Positions 1 through 9,466 of a stretch of 64,000 nucleotides of DNA are shown piece by piece (positions within the stretch are counted from its first letter, which is position 1; each line of letters starts with the position of its first letter). The translations under genes were made by a program, and so were the position numbers. A model generated the notes under the pieces. The model was not told the DNA's origin. It saw nothing but the letters and a program-made list of their open reading frames with translations, and did not search any database. The DNA comes from UBA6772 sp965183875. Lineage in GTDB: Bacteria; Bacteroidota; Bacteroidia; Flavobacteriales; UBA7430. The stretch covers positions 1 through 64,000 of the forward strand of contig CBCYMK010000004.1 in the NCBI GenBank assembly GCA_965183875.1, read 5' to 3'.

Positions 1-1337
1 AATTGGTGTTTTGTCGGTTACCAACATTTGCTTTTAAGGCTTCTTTAGCTTTTTTATCTGCTTCCTTGCGCTCTTCAATAAGCCGATCTATCATTTCTAA
101 TAAAGCATCTTCATCGAGTAGAGAAAGAGTCATTAAACTATCTTGCAATGCAATAGTATTGTACAAGCCTACTAAGTCGTTTAGGCTGTTTTTCTTTTTT
201 GTGAGCAGCTCGTAATCTGGGTGATTTTGACTTAAAAAAGTCATAGCCGTATCATAATGTCCTTGCGCGTATAAATACGAAGCCTCGTCGAAATAAATAT
301 TTGCCAGTGCTAAATGCGAGATAGACTGCTGCTGATCATTCCCTAAATTGCTTGCCGTAGAGTTTATTAAATGCTCTTTGGCTAAAGCCAAATGCTTTTC
401 TTTGAGAGCTATTTCTGCTAAGGCGTAATAAATTTGATCTTTAAAGTCGATGTTTTTATCGTCCTTCAGCATCTTTTCAATTTCGCTTATCAACTTAGAA
501 GAATCGTTATGCTTAGGATTAAAAGCTCTTGCTCTACTCAATAAGGCATTAAACATAAACTCATATTCTGGGTTCATTCTTACTACCTTATCGAAAATAC
601 TCATAAGCTGTGTCGTAGTCTTCGAGTTTTTGATATAACTGAGCAATGATATAAGTAAAACGTGCTTTTTGCGCTTTGTCTTTAGTGTATTTTAAGGCGG
701 TATTTAAGTATTCTATGGCGGTATCCCAGTTTTGTTTTTTAAGGTGGTAATTCGCATTTACCTCCGCTAAAAGCACCTGGTCTTTCTTCTTTAAGCGGGC
801 ATCACTTTCTAAAAAAAGAAGTTGTTTTTTTGCAGTAGTAAAATTACCCATTTCTATTTGTGCTCGTGTAGACCACAATACAGCAATGTCCGAAATATAA
901 CCGTCGTACTCTCTACTTATATAAGAAAGCATTTCTATGGCTTTCCCATATTCTTGCTTATAAAATAAAGCCTTTCCCATTAAAAAATAACTGTCGTCTA
1001 TCCACTTATTTTTCTCCACTCCTCTAAAATCCATTGAGTGGAATTCTACTACGTTTGCAGCTTTATCGATAACGCGATTTAGCTGAGGGAATATTTTTTG
1101 AGCTTGTTTGGCATCGCCCAATACAGTAGTAGGTAAAAGGGAGCTATAGTCCTCGTTATGGTTTTTTTCGAGCTTTAGTAAGGCTTCTTTTAAACTTTCT
1201 ACTCCATTAAAATAACCGTTATAATGGGCAGCTGTGCGATGGTAAGCACGATTTAAAAATCGATCTTTACTGGTAGAGCAGGAGTAAAGGGAAACTGCAA
1301 TAAGTAAGACTGATAAATATGTAAGAAGGTTTTTCAA
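1..1337 (-). CDS. porW: SprE/PorW-family T9SS and gliding lipoprotein, 3' end outside window, frameshifted
   Basis: TPR-rich lipoprotein of the SprE/PorW family, needed in other Bacteroidota for type IX secretion and gliding. The start codon is TTG at 1337 (an in-frame stop lies just upstream). Residues 1-20 form a lipoprotein signal with Cys20 as the lipidated residue (SLYSC), followed by the family-typical KDRFLNRAYH and HYNGYFNG segments and TPR-like helices. The frame stops at 588 after AYEYFR, but the other frame continues without a stop from there to the window edge (DKVVRMNPEYEF, then YYALAEIALKEKHLALAKEH). Removing one A from the AAAA run at 594-597 joins the two frames into EYFDKVVRMNPEYEF, so this is a +1 indel and not a natural end. 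The gene continues left of base 1. Identification is confident; the indel is probably a sequencing error. Confidence 0.85.
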
Positions 1338-1374
1338 TTTGAAGGTTTTTCACAAAGTATTAACTACTTCTAAG

Positions 1375-1382
1375 CAAAAATA
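1375..1382 (-). promoter_or_regulatory. -7 element for porW
   Basis: TATTTTTG on the minus strand matches the Bacteroidota -7 consensus TAnnTTTG, about 37 bases before the TTG start of porW. No convincing -33 TTG was seen. Confidence 0.45.
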
Positions 1383-1855
1383 TTTTAATTTTTCTTTTAA
1401 GCCCTCTTTAATGGCAAATATCTGCTTACTGTAACTGAAAATGAAGTTAGAGAAGGGTAAGGAGTAAAGAGGGTAAATGATTTACATTATAAATATTAAA
1501 CGAGTATATAGCAACTGGGAACTAATATCAAAACCAGCCATCATTTACGTTTTCCAACTTCTCCCAAGAGTCATTTCCAGATTCAAAAACGCATTCGTGT
1601 AATAAATCGGAAGTAGAATCATCTATCTCTCTTACAGGAAGCCAAGGTTCTGCTAAATTATACTGCTTCTCCTCCGTAATAAGGTATTAACAAGACGGAA
1701 TCTAATAAAGTATCACACTGAGATGCTCAGAGAAAAAACAATTCAAAACTCATGCTGAGCCAAGCTATCGGTAGGCAGGTTTTATCGAAGTACCCTCAGA
1801 CTTTAATCGACCTTTTTGACCGCAAGACCTATTTGACATTTTCTAAGTCCAAACA
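1383..1855. other. Intergenic stretch with possible gene remnant and repeat debris
   Basis: No intact gene is visible. On the minus strand, 1689-1528 is open for about 52 codons without an ATG, encoding a plausible protein tail (EKQYNLAEPWLPVREIDD ... SWEKLENVNDGWF, then TGA at 1528-1530). It looks like the C-terminus of a lost or decayed gene, but I do not recognise the family. Around 1720-1800 lies sequence containing CTATCGGTAGGCAGG, which resembles part of the repeat near tRNA-Leu at 62.2 kb and may be dispersed-repeat debris. Confidence 0.3.
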
Positions 1856-2740
1856 TTAGGCCTTTTCAAACTGCTCATTAAAAGGTTTACAGAGCATATC
1901 GAAATCCATTTTGGTATCAATAATTTCGAGGTCTATTAAACGCTCTTGCACTTGGTCAATTATCTCTGGTTCTAAATCACCATTATAAGCCCATTGTGTT
2001 TCCTTAAACCAAACGGCTACATCTTCCTCTTTCAGCGAATACGATTCTGCTATCTCTTTAATAGAATTTGCGGAAGCTTTTACCTGCTTACAAGATTCAT
2101 TTACGATTTTTAAAACTGCTTCTATTTCTTTGTTATGCGTAAGCAATAAATCTTCTCTTACAGCCACCACAAAACTAGGCCATGGAGTAGGGCATTCGCC
2201 AATAATTCTGAACTCTCCATTGTCTACAAAAGGTTTGGTAGTAAACTTTTCCCATAGGAAGTAATCAGCTTTACCATTCTTTAAAAATTCACGGCCTCCT
2301 TCTAAATTATTTACAAGTTCAAATTTCTGCTTATCTAAGTCCCAATTATTATCATCTGCGTTTACATAAGCCATTAGATGAGAACCTGAGCCAAAACGTG
2401 AAATGGCAGCACGTGAATTTTCTAAATCTGAAACAGAGTTAAAATCAGACTTTGCGCCTACATGGATTCCCCAACGCAGTGGTGACTTCACATAAAACTG
2501 TACAATTTTACTTGGATTACCACGATGAATATCGGCTATAATCCCTTCGGTAAGTAAAATGGCAATGTCTAATTCGCCCGTTCGTAAGGCTTTAGTCATT
2601 GCGCCCGTACCTCCGTGAAAGTCTTTCCAAGAAACAGAGATTCCACTGTTTTCAAAACGCTTTTCTTTAATGGCTTTTTTCCAAGGTAAATTAAAATGTT
2701 CTGGAACACCACCTACCTGAAAATGAATGACTTTAGACAT
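1856..2740 (-). CDS. Substrate-binding-protein-like protein (type 2 periplasmic-binding fold), no signal peptide
   Basis: 294 residues resembling the SsuA/THI5-type periplasmic substrate-binding fold: a glycine-containing early segment (DFHGGTGAMTKALRTGELD) followed by ILLTEGIIADI and a middle segment ISRFGSGSHLMAYV, as in the ligand-binding lobes of the ABC-transporter binding proteins. It has no signal peptide or lipobox, starting directly with MSKVIHFQVGGVPEHF, and no transporter genes are nearby, so it probably works in the cytoplasm, either as a ligand-binding protein or as an enzyme built on this fold. The ligand is unknown. It stands alone between porW and dnaG, with its own -7 element upstream. 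Fold assignment is fairly secure; function is not. Confidence 0.7.
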   Translation of the reverse strand: MSKVIHFQVGGVPEHFNLPWKKAIKEKRFENSGISVSWKDFHGGTGAMTKALRTGELDIAILLTEGIIADIHRGNPSKIVQFYVKSPLRWGIHVGAKSDFNSVSDLENSRAAISRFGSGSHLMAYVNADDNNWDLDKQKFELVNNLEGGREFLKNGKADYFLWEKFTTKPFVDNGEFRIIGECPTPWPSFVVAVREDLLLTHNKEIEAVLKIVNESCKQVKASANSIKEIAESYSLKEEDVAVWFKETQWAYNGDLEPEIIDQVQERLIDLEIIDTKMDFDMLCKPFNEQFEKA

Positions 2741-2760
2741 AATAACTCTTTTAGATAGTG

Positions 2761-2768
2761 CAAATTTA
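2761..2768 (-). promoter_or_regulatory. -7 element for the binding-protein-like gene
   Basis: TAAATTTG on the minus strand, 20 bases before the ATG at 2740, matches TAnnTTTG. Confidence 0.4.
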
Positions 2769-2845
2769 AGTCATTTATTTAATTCCTATTCTGATGAGTA
2801 TCATAAATTGTAATATTAAATATATAGGAATATACTGCATACTAA

Positions 2846-2877
2846 AAAGCCTCTCCCGATTTCTCAGGAGAGGCTTT
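2846..2877 (-). terminator. Rho-independent terminator of dnaG
   Basis: An 11-bp perfect stem (AAAGCCTCTCC / GGAGAGGCTTT) with a 10-base loop. On the minus strand it is followed by a T run, and it lies 30 bases past the dnaG stop. Confidence 0.85.
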
Positions 2878-2907
2878 AAATTTTATAGAATAAGTGGTCC
2901 TAGAAAT

Positions 2908-4836
2908 CTAACATTCACGCCCGAGCTTTTTGTCTATGTGCATTGACAAATTATTTAATTGTTGAAAATTCTGTAAGAAATTTAAACGCTCTTCTTCTGG
3001 TACTGAATTGTCTTTCATCTGTTTAAGCATTTCGGCGATTTTAATTTTCACCTGCTTAGACTTCAAACGAATTACCGATTCTTCAACCAGATCTTTGAGT
3101 TTATCGGATTCTGTAGGAACAAAAATCTCTTTTTTAGACCAGTCGCTCAGTTGGTGTTTATCGCTCAATAGCTCCGAAATAGCCTGAGAAATTTCTGGAT
3201 CTTGATGACGTACAAAATGCTTATCATCCAATATAGATTCGTGTTCATTGGCATGATTCACAAACTCAGTATATATTTTATTATATGCAGGATGGGTAAA
3301 ACCGATATTATCTTCGCTGAGTTCCGATAAAATATATTCTGCTGCAGATACCGTAGTTACCTCTTCTTCACCTTCCTCATTTTCGTATTCGAAATCTATT
3401 GGGGAGGTACCGTAAATAACCAATAAACGTATAAGTGTAGTTTCTTCTAGGCTTAAGGTTAAAGCCGCTGCCTTAGTTGCTTTTTTGGTGCCTTTAAACA
3501 CCACTTGCATAGACTCGCTTTTCGTTTCTGGAGATTTTCCTGAGCGAGACTGCTCGATACTAGAGAATATAAGCTGCTCGTCGATTCCCAAAATAGAGGA
3601 AGAGCTTTGCGCATACACCGTTCTAGAGATAGTATCTGGTATAAGTGCAATAGTGGCTGCAATATCTTTTATTAACTCCGCTCTTTTTATAGGGTCTTCT
3701 TTAGCTTCCGCTAGCAATAAAGAGCATTTAAACGCTATAAAATCTTTTGCCTGAGAGTCAATATAGTTTTCAAGTTCTTCAGAACTTACTTTTTTGGCGT
3801 ACGAATCTGGATCTTCTCCGTCTGGGAAGGTAACGACCTTAACATTAAGTCCTTCTTGAAGAATTAAATTCACCCCTCTAAGCGCTGCTTTTAATCCCGC
3901 AGCATCACCATCGAAAAGCAGTGTTATGTTATTGGTAAAACGCTTTACGAGTTTTATCTGATCTACCGTTAAGGAAGTCCCCGAAGAGGCTACCACGTTT
4001 TCTATACCCGTTTGGTGCATAGAAACCACATCGGTATAACCTTCAACTAATAAACAGCGGTCTTTTTTAACAATACTATTTTTAGCTTGATACATCCCAT
4101 AGAGGACCTTACTCTTGGAATATATTTCGCTTTCTGGAGAATTGAGGTATTTAGCCGCTTTAACATTGCTTTTTAATATCCTACCTCCAAAACCTAAAAT
4201 CCTACCCGACAAAGAATGTATCGGAAACATAACTCTTCCACGGAAACGATCGTAGTTCCTAGATTCTTTAGGAATTGTAAGTCCTGTTTTTTCTAAGAAT
4301 TCAATTTTATAACCTTCCTTAAGAGCGTGTGCACTAAAAGCATCACTTTTTTCTGGACTGTAACCGAGTTGGAATTTTTTTAGGGTGTCTTCTCTAAAAC
4401 CTCTTTCTTTAAAATAACTGAGTCCTATAGCACGCCCTTCATCGCCGTTAAAAAGTTTGTCTTGAAAATACTCGTTAGCGATATTACTAACAATATACAT
4501 ACTCTCTCTATCGTTAGCAGCTTCTTCCTGTTCGGGGGTGCGTTCCTGCTCTTCAATAAAAATATTATACTTATTGGCTAGGTATTTTAAGGCTTCAGGA
4601 TAGGAGAAATGCTCGTGATCCATCACAAAATTTACCGAATTCCCACCTTTACCACAACCAAAGCATTTGTAAATTCCTTTTGCTGGAGAGACCGTAAAAG
4701 AAGGCGTTTTTTCGTCGTGAAAAGGACAGTTCCCCAACATATTCACCCCACGTTTTTTGAGGTGTACAAAATCGCCTACTACCTCGTCTATACGGGCAGT
4801 TTCGAAAATGAGATCTATGGTTTCCTTAGGGATCAA
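2908..4836 (-). CDS. dnaG: DNA primase
   Basis: 642 residues, normal bacterial length. DnaG makes the RNA primers for replication at the fork. The N-terminal zinc-binding domain shows Cys37, His40, Cys58 and Cys61 (CPFH ... CFGC). The RNA polymerase/Toprim core follows, with the Toprim glutamate in LLVEGYTDVV and the metal-binding aspartates in LLFDGDAAG. The C-terminal third is the variable helicase-binding part. The start is TTG at 4836 (upstream in-frame stop, no ATG in the right place), giving the usual MIPKETIDLIFETARIDEVV opening. The gene is monocistronic, ended by the hairpin at 2846-2877. Confidence 0.97.
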   Translation of the reverse strand: MIPKETIDLIFETARIDEVVGDFVHLKKRGVNMLGNCPFHDEKTPSFTVSPAKGIYKCFGCGKGGNSVNFVMDHEHFSYPEALKYLANKYNIFIEEQERTPEQEEAANDRESMYIVSNIANEYFQDKLFNGDEGRAIGLSYFKERGFREDTLKKFQLGYSPEKSDAFSAHALKEGYKIEFLEKTGLTIPKESRNYDRFRGRVMFPIHSLSGRILGFGGRILKSNVKAAKYLNSPESEIYSKSKVLYGMYQAKNSIVKKDRCLLVEGYTDVVSMHQTGIENVVASSGTSLTVDQIKLVKRFTNNITLLFDGDAAGLKAALRGVNLILQEGLNVKVVTFPDGEDPDSYAKKVSSEELENYIDSQAKDFIAFKCSLLLAEAKEDPIKRAELIKDIAATIALIPDTISRTVYAQSSSSILGIDEQLIFSSIEQSRSGKSPETKSESMQVVFKGTKKATKAAALTLSLEETTLIRLLVIYGTSPIDFEYENEEGEEEVTTVSAAEYILSELSEDNIGFTHPAYNKIYTEFVNHANEHESILDDKHFVRHQDPEISQAISELLSDKHQLSDWSKKEIFVPTESDKLKDLVEESVIRLKSKQVKIKIAEMLKQMKDNSVPEEERLNFLQNFQQLNNLSMHIDKKLGREC

Positions 4837-5101
4837 TCGTGTAAATTTAGAAGGCTAAAGTACTAAATTAATAAGTAAACATACACCACCAATTCTTAGT
4901 TTTCATTGGTACTATTCTTTAGCAATAATTCGTTTGAAACAACAGCCCAGACGAGCTAAAAAAAAATTAAATTTCATCTAATCGACAACACGTTAAATCG
5001 CAACAATATTTATATGCATACAGAGATTGTTAAAAGTAATGATTAATTTAGCATTTAGTACTTGAATTTTAAACACTGATAAAAAATTGGTTTAAAAGGA
5101 G

Positions 5102-6110
5102 ATGTCAATTAAGGAAGAAAATAACTCACAAATAATTATTTATCAAAATGAAAATGGCGAAACTAAATTAGACGTTCGCTTTCAAGATGAGACCGTTTGG
5201 TTGACTCAAAAATTGATGGCGGAGTTGTTTCAAACTACTCCTCAAAACATTACCATTCACCTAAAAAACATATTTGAAAAAGGTGAATTGGATGAAAAAG
5301 CAACTTGTAAGGATTTCTTACAAGTTCAAATTGAAGGTAAAAGAGAGGTTCAAAGAAAACGTCAATTTTATAATTTAGATGCTATTATTTCTGTAGGTTA
5401 TCGTATAAAATCTAATGTAGCTACCAAGTTTAGACAATGGGCAACGAGTCAGATAAGAGAATACATAGTAAAGGGTTTTGTGTTAGACGACGAACGTTTA
5501 AAAAACCCTGATTTACCTTTCGATTATTTTGAAGAATTGGAAAGACGGATACAGGATATTCGAACTTCCGAAAAACGTTTTTATAGAAAAATAACAGCTA
5601 TTTACGCCACTAGCGTAGACTATGATCCTACCTTAGAAATTAGTATTAGTTTTTTAAGACTGTACAAAGCAAATTACATTGGGCTGTTACAGGACAAACG
5701 GCTGCTGAAATAATTACACATAGAGCAGACAACACCAAAGCTAATATGGGCTTAACCACTTGGAGAGGCGCTACTATTAGAAAAGCAGACGCTTCTATAG
5801 CAAAAAACTATTTAACAGAAAATGAATTATCTGAGCTAAACAACTTAGTAGAACAATATTTAATTTTTGCACAAGGTCAAGCCAAGCGAAGAGTTGCCAT
5901 GAATATGACCAATTGGATTGAAAAACTAAATGGTTTTTAACACTTAACGATCGTGAAATCCTGAACTACGCCGGTAGTATTTCTCACGAAATCGGGAAAG
6001 AAAACGCAGAGCGAGAGTACAAGAAATTTAAAGAAATCAAGCAAAAGACAATTGGAGAAGTCGATTTTGAAAAAACAATAAAAATTATTGAAAATAAAAA
6101 TCGGAAGTAA
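5102..6110 (+). CDS. RhuM-family protein, broken by two single-base deletions
   Basis: The reconstructed protein (about 335 residues) matches the virulence RhuM family, whose biochemical role is not established and which is scattered in accessory regions of bacterial genomes. The N-terminus has the family features QIIIYQNENGETKLDVRF and TVWLTQKLMAELF (a winged-helix-like segment). The frame breaks after EISISF at the six-T run 5650-5655; adding one T restores KTVQSKLHWAVTGQTAAEI and NMGLTTWRGATIRKAD. It breaks again at the five-T run 5934-5938; adding one T restores LTLNDREILNYAGSISHEI down to the TAA at 6110. Both breaks are missing-base events, unlike the extra-base events elsewhere in the window, so real decay is somewhat more likely here. 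A strong AAAAGGAG touches the ATG directly, unusual for this phylum. It stands alone between dnaG and the polyprenyl synthase gene. Confidence 0.8.
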
Positions 6111-6163
6111 ATCTTCTACAGAATTATTTTTTCGTCTAGGAATTAAAATGGATAATTTAAGCC

Positions 6164-7139
6164 TTACTTTTTCCGATCAATAACATATTTAATTAATGCC
6201 TGAAGGGAGGTTTTTGCTTCCGATTCTGGCATGGAAGAAAGGATTTCTACAGCTTTAGCCTGATACTCGTACATACTTTTTTCGGCGTATTCTAAACCAC
6301 CACTTTCCCGAACAAAAGCAATAACTTCTTTTACTTTTTTAGGATTGTTATGGTGCCTTTTAATGGTATTTATAACCGATTTACGGGTAGATTTATCGCA
6401 GTGTTGTAAAGCATAAATTAAAGGCAAGGTCATTTTTTGCTCTTTTATATCTATCCCAACAGGCTTACCAATTAAACCTTGTTTTTGGTAATCGAAAAGG
6501 TCGTCTTTAATTTGAAAGGCTATACCTATAGCTTCACCAAAATCCCACATTCTTTGAATGAGTTCTTCATCTTTTGAAACCGATGAGCACCCAACAGCAC
6601 AACAGGCCGCTATAAGTGAAGCCGTTTTTTTACGGATAATCTCGTAATAAACCTCTTCTACTATATCTAATCTTCTGGCCTTTTCAATTTGTAAAAGTTC
6701 TCCCTCACTCATTTCTTCAACAGCGCGAGAAGTGAGTTTTAATAGGTGAAAATCTTCATTTTTAATGGCCAATAATAAGCCCTTAGAGAGTAGGAAATCG
6801 CCTACTAAAACGGCTATTTTATTTTTTCCATAGCGCGTTAATAGAAAAGAAACCACGGCGCATATTTGCATCGTCTACTACATCGTCGTGTACCAAAGTA
6901 GCCGTATGCAACAACTCTATCATAGAGGCTCCACGGAAGGTGCTCTCGTTTAACCCTCCGCAAAGCTTAGCCGATAAGAACACAAACATAGGACGCATTT
7001 GCTTGCCCTTACGCTTTACTATATAGTGCGTTATTTTATCTAGTAAGGGAACCTTACTCGCCATAGTAGATTTGAACTTGGACTCAAAAGAGGCCATTTC
7101 ATTTTTTATGGGAGCTTTAATTTGATCGATTAATGTCAT
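6164..7139 (-). CDS. Polyprenyl (trans-isoprenyl) diphosphate synthase, frameshifted
   Basis: Prenyl synthase that extends FPP/GPP with IPP, probably supplying the menaquinone side chain. The first aspartate-rich motif is LVHDDVVDDANMRRG and the second is QIKDDLFDY; the substrate-binding KGKQMRPMFVFL lies near the N-terminus and the C-terminus is complete. The frame stops after SINALWKK; deleting one base from the T run 6822-6827 on the plus strand gives ALWKNKIAVLVGDFLLSKG, the expected family sequence, so a +1 indel separates two halves. I place the start at the ATG at 7139 (MTLIDQIKAP) because a -7 element, TACATTTG, covers the more upstream TTG candidate at 7148. Chain length cannot be told from sequence by eye. 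Confidence 0.88.
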
Positions 7140-7145
7140 AGGCGC

Positions 7146-7153
7146 CAAATGTA
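7146..7153 (-). promoter_or_regulatory. -7 element for polyprenyl synthase
   Basis: TACATTTG on the minus strand fits TAnnTTTG exactly. It overlaps the alternative TTG start at 7148 and therefore argues for the ATG at 7139, implying a very short leader. Confidence 0.45.
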
Positions 7154-7207
7154 GTAATTAGTATCAAGTATTAGGCATCTGATAATTGGAAACTGCTTAC
7201 TTATAAA

Positions 7208-8251
7208 CTATTTCTTATTCGCTAACTGTCCACATGCAGCGTCGATATCTTTCCCTCTACTACGACGGATGTTTATGACTACACCACGCTCCTCTAGATA
7301 ATCTTTAAAGGCATCTACTTTAGCGACACTTGCTTGTTTAAACTCAGCGCCATCAATAGGGTTATACTCTATGATGTTTACTTTACAAGGAATGTGTTTA
7401 CAGAATTCATAAAGTTCATGTGCATCTTGTAATTCGTCGTTAAACTTATCGAAGATGATGTATTCGTAGGTAACACGAGTTTGTGTTTTCTCGTAGAAAT
7501 ATTTAAGCGATTTAGCTAAAACCTCCAAATTGTTGGTTTCGTTAATCCCCATAATTTTATTTCGTTTCTCGTCGTTTGCAGCGTGTAAAGAAAGGGCCAA
7601 GTTAAATTTCACATTATCGTCGGCTAACTTCTCTATCATTTTTGCCACACCTGCAGTAGAAACAGTAATTCGTTTTGGAGACATTCCCAATCCTTCTTCT
7701 GAAGTGATTTTCTCTATAGACTCCAATACATTTTTATAGTTTAATAAGGGCTCGCCCATACCCATATAAACGATGTTTGATAGTGGCTGACCGTTATGCT
7801 CTAAAGCTTGATCGCGTATAATACGTACTTGATCATAAATCTCAGCAGCGTCTATATTACGCATGCGTTTTAATTTTCCTGTAGCACAAAACTCACAAGC
7901 TAAGCTACACCCAACCTGCGAAGAAATACAAGCAGTCATACGCGTATCGGCAGGTATAAGAACGCCTTCACATATTTTATTATCGTGTAAACGGAAAGCA
8001 TTTTTTATGGTTCCGTCCTTACTAAACTGGGAGTCGTCTATTTCTACAGCGTTTATATTAAAATTCGCTTTTAATACATCTCGGGTAGCCAAAGACAAAT
8101 TTGTCATTTGGTCGAATTCGGTAGCCGATTTCTTCCATATCCATTCGTATACTTGCTTTGCACGAAAGGCTTTTTCGCCTATAGTTACAAAATAGTCCTT
8201 CAAGGCTTCCTTAGACAATAGTCTAATGTCTTGTTTCTTCTGCTTTTCCAT
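7208..8251 (-). CDS. rlmN: 23S rRNA (adenine2503-C2)-methyltransferase, dual-specificity RlmN
   Basis: 347-residue radical-SAM methyltransferase that methylates C2 of A2503 in 23S rRNA and, in studied homologues, A37 in tRNAs. The [4Fe-4S]-binding cysteines are Cys115, Cys119 and Cys122 (CSLACEFC), followed by a GMGEPLLNY SAM-binding segment. The mechanistic C-terminal cysteine is Cys340 in DAACGQLANKK. Length and ends agree with the family. It is divergent from the amidohydrolase gene and shares a 40-base promoter region with it. The implied leader is only a few bases. Confidence 0.96.
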   Translation of the reverse strand: MEKQKKQDIRLLSKEALKDYFVTIGEKAFRAKQVYEWIWKKSATEFDQMTNLSLATRDVLKANFNINAVEIDDSQFSKDGTIKNAFRLHDNKICEGVLIPADTRMTACISSQVGCSLACEFCATGKLKRMRNIDAAEIYDQVRIIRDQALEHNGQPLSNIVYMGMGEPLLNYKNVLESIEKITSEEGLGMSPKRITVSTAGVAKMIEKLADDNVKFNLALSLHAANDEKRNKIMGINETNNLEVLAKSLKYFYEKTQTRVTYEYIIFDKFNDELQDAHELYEFCKHIPCKVNIIEYNPIDGAEFKQASVAKVDAFKDYLEERGVVINIRRSRGKDIDAACGQLANKK

Positions 8252-8256
8252 CGCTG

Positions 8257-8280
8257 CAAAGATAGGGATTCTTACCTTTG
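8257..8280. promoter_or_regulatory. Back-to-back -7 elements for rlmN and the amidohydrolase
   Basis: Minus strand 8257-8264 reads TATCTTTG (for rlmN) and plus strand 8273-8280 reads TACCTTTG (for the amidohydrolase). Both match TAnnTTTG and are 8 bases apart. Both start codons lie within about 12 bases downstream of their elements, suggesting nearly leaderless transcripts. Confidence 0.5.
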
Positions 8281-8291
8281 AAAAAATTTAC

Positions 8292-9464
8292 ATGATGCGT
8301 ATAATTCAAGCTTCCTATATTATTCCTTTAAATGCCACTCCTGTTGAGAACGGTTATCTTTTTATTGAAGACGATGGGACTGTAATTCATCTAACCGATA
8401 TTGCACCTATCTCCTATGACTTTGAAGTTGAAGTTTATGAGGGTATTGTATGTCCTGGATTTATAAATACGCACTGTCACCTAGAGCTTTCTAATATGAA
8501 AGAGCTTATGCCTGAAGCTACAGGACTCCCTGAATTTGTCAGTCAGATTCCGGTACGTAGAAATGAGTGTTTTCTCGATGCTGTAGAGGCGATTAAAGCA
8601 GGTGATAAAGAAATGCTAGAAGCAGGAATTGTGGCGGTAGGTGATATTTCGAATACGGCAGATACAGTAACAGTAAAAAAAGCGAGTGGAATTAAGTACC
8701 ACTCTTTTGTAGAGATTTTTGGCTTAGATAAATCTCAAGCCACTACACTTCTCGCTAATGGCTTGAAAGTAGTTGGTGATTATGAAACAGCTGAACTTTC
8801 GGCCTCTTTGGTTCCACATGCTCCTTACTCCTTATCTCCTGCTTTATTAGAGGGTATTTACGCCAAGTCTAAAAATCAATTGATGAGTATTCACCACCAA
8901 GAAACACCTTCTGAAAACGAACTATTCTTAGAGGGTAAAGGTGATTTAGCTGATTTGTTTGGCGGAAAGGGATTGGATATTTCTTCACAAATGGGCTTTG
9001 GAAAGAATTCTACACAGTATAGCCTACTACAATATTTACCTAGGGAACAGAAGGTGTTATTGGTGCATAATACCTGTTCTAAAGCTTCGGATATAGATCA
9101 GGTAGAAGCGCATTTTACCAATGCTTATTGGTGTACTTGCCCAAAGGCGAATTGGTATATAGAGCGCTCTCTACCGAATTACGATTTATGGCTAGAAAAA
9201 GGCCTAAAAATAACTGTCGGTACAGATTCCTTAGCTTCAAACGATACCTTGAGTATACTGGAAGAAATTAAACTTATCCAGACCAATTTCCCACATATTT
9301 CTACCGAAGTGTTGCTTAGTTGGGCCTGTAAAAATGGTGCCGACTTTTTTGGGTATTCTAAACTAGGTACATTTGCAAGCGGTAATAAGCCAGGAGTTAT
9401 TTTAATTGAGAATGTTAGTGGGATGATGTTGACTGCAGATTCTAAAGTTAAGGTGCTGGTTTGA
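8292..9464 (+). CDS. Amidohydrolase (ATZ/TRZ-like; aminodeoxyfutalosine or S-adenosylhomocysteine deaminase type)
   Basis: About 390 residues of a metal-dependent amidohydrolase. Metal-ligand motifs are all present: CPGFINTHCHLELS near residue 55, SLVPHAPYSLSP, SIHHQETPSENE and the C-terminal VGTDSLASNDTLSI. These are the motifs of the subfamily that deaminates modified purine nucleosides, including aminodeoxyfutalosine of the futalosine menaquinone route, but the substrate cannot be assigned by eye and no other menaquinone gene is adjacent. The ATG at 8292 is chosen over the upstream in-frame codon at 8226 because the latter lies inside rlmN and upstream of the promoter element at 8273-8280. 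It ends 2 bases from the convergent ispD. Confidence 0.85.
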   Translation: MMRIIQASYIIPLNATPVENGYLFIEDDGTVIHLTDIAPISYDFEVEVYEGIVCPGFINTHCHLELSNMKELMPEATGLPEFVSQIPVRRNECFLDAVEAIKAGDKEMLEAGIVAVGDISNTADTVTVKKASGIKYHSFVEIFGLDKSQATTLLANGLKVVGDYETAELSASLVPHAPYSLSPALLEGIYAKSKNQLMSIHHQETPSENELFLEGKGDLADLFGGKGLDISSQMGFGKNSTQYSLLQYLPREQKVLLVHNTCSKASDIDQVEAHFTNAYWCTCPKANWYIERSLPNYDLWLEKGLKITVGTDSLASNDTLSILEEIKLIQTNFPHISTEVLLSWACKNGADFFGYSKLGTFASGNKPGVILIENVSGMMLTADSKVKVLV

Positions 9465-9466
9465 GT

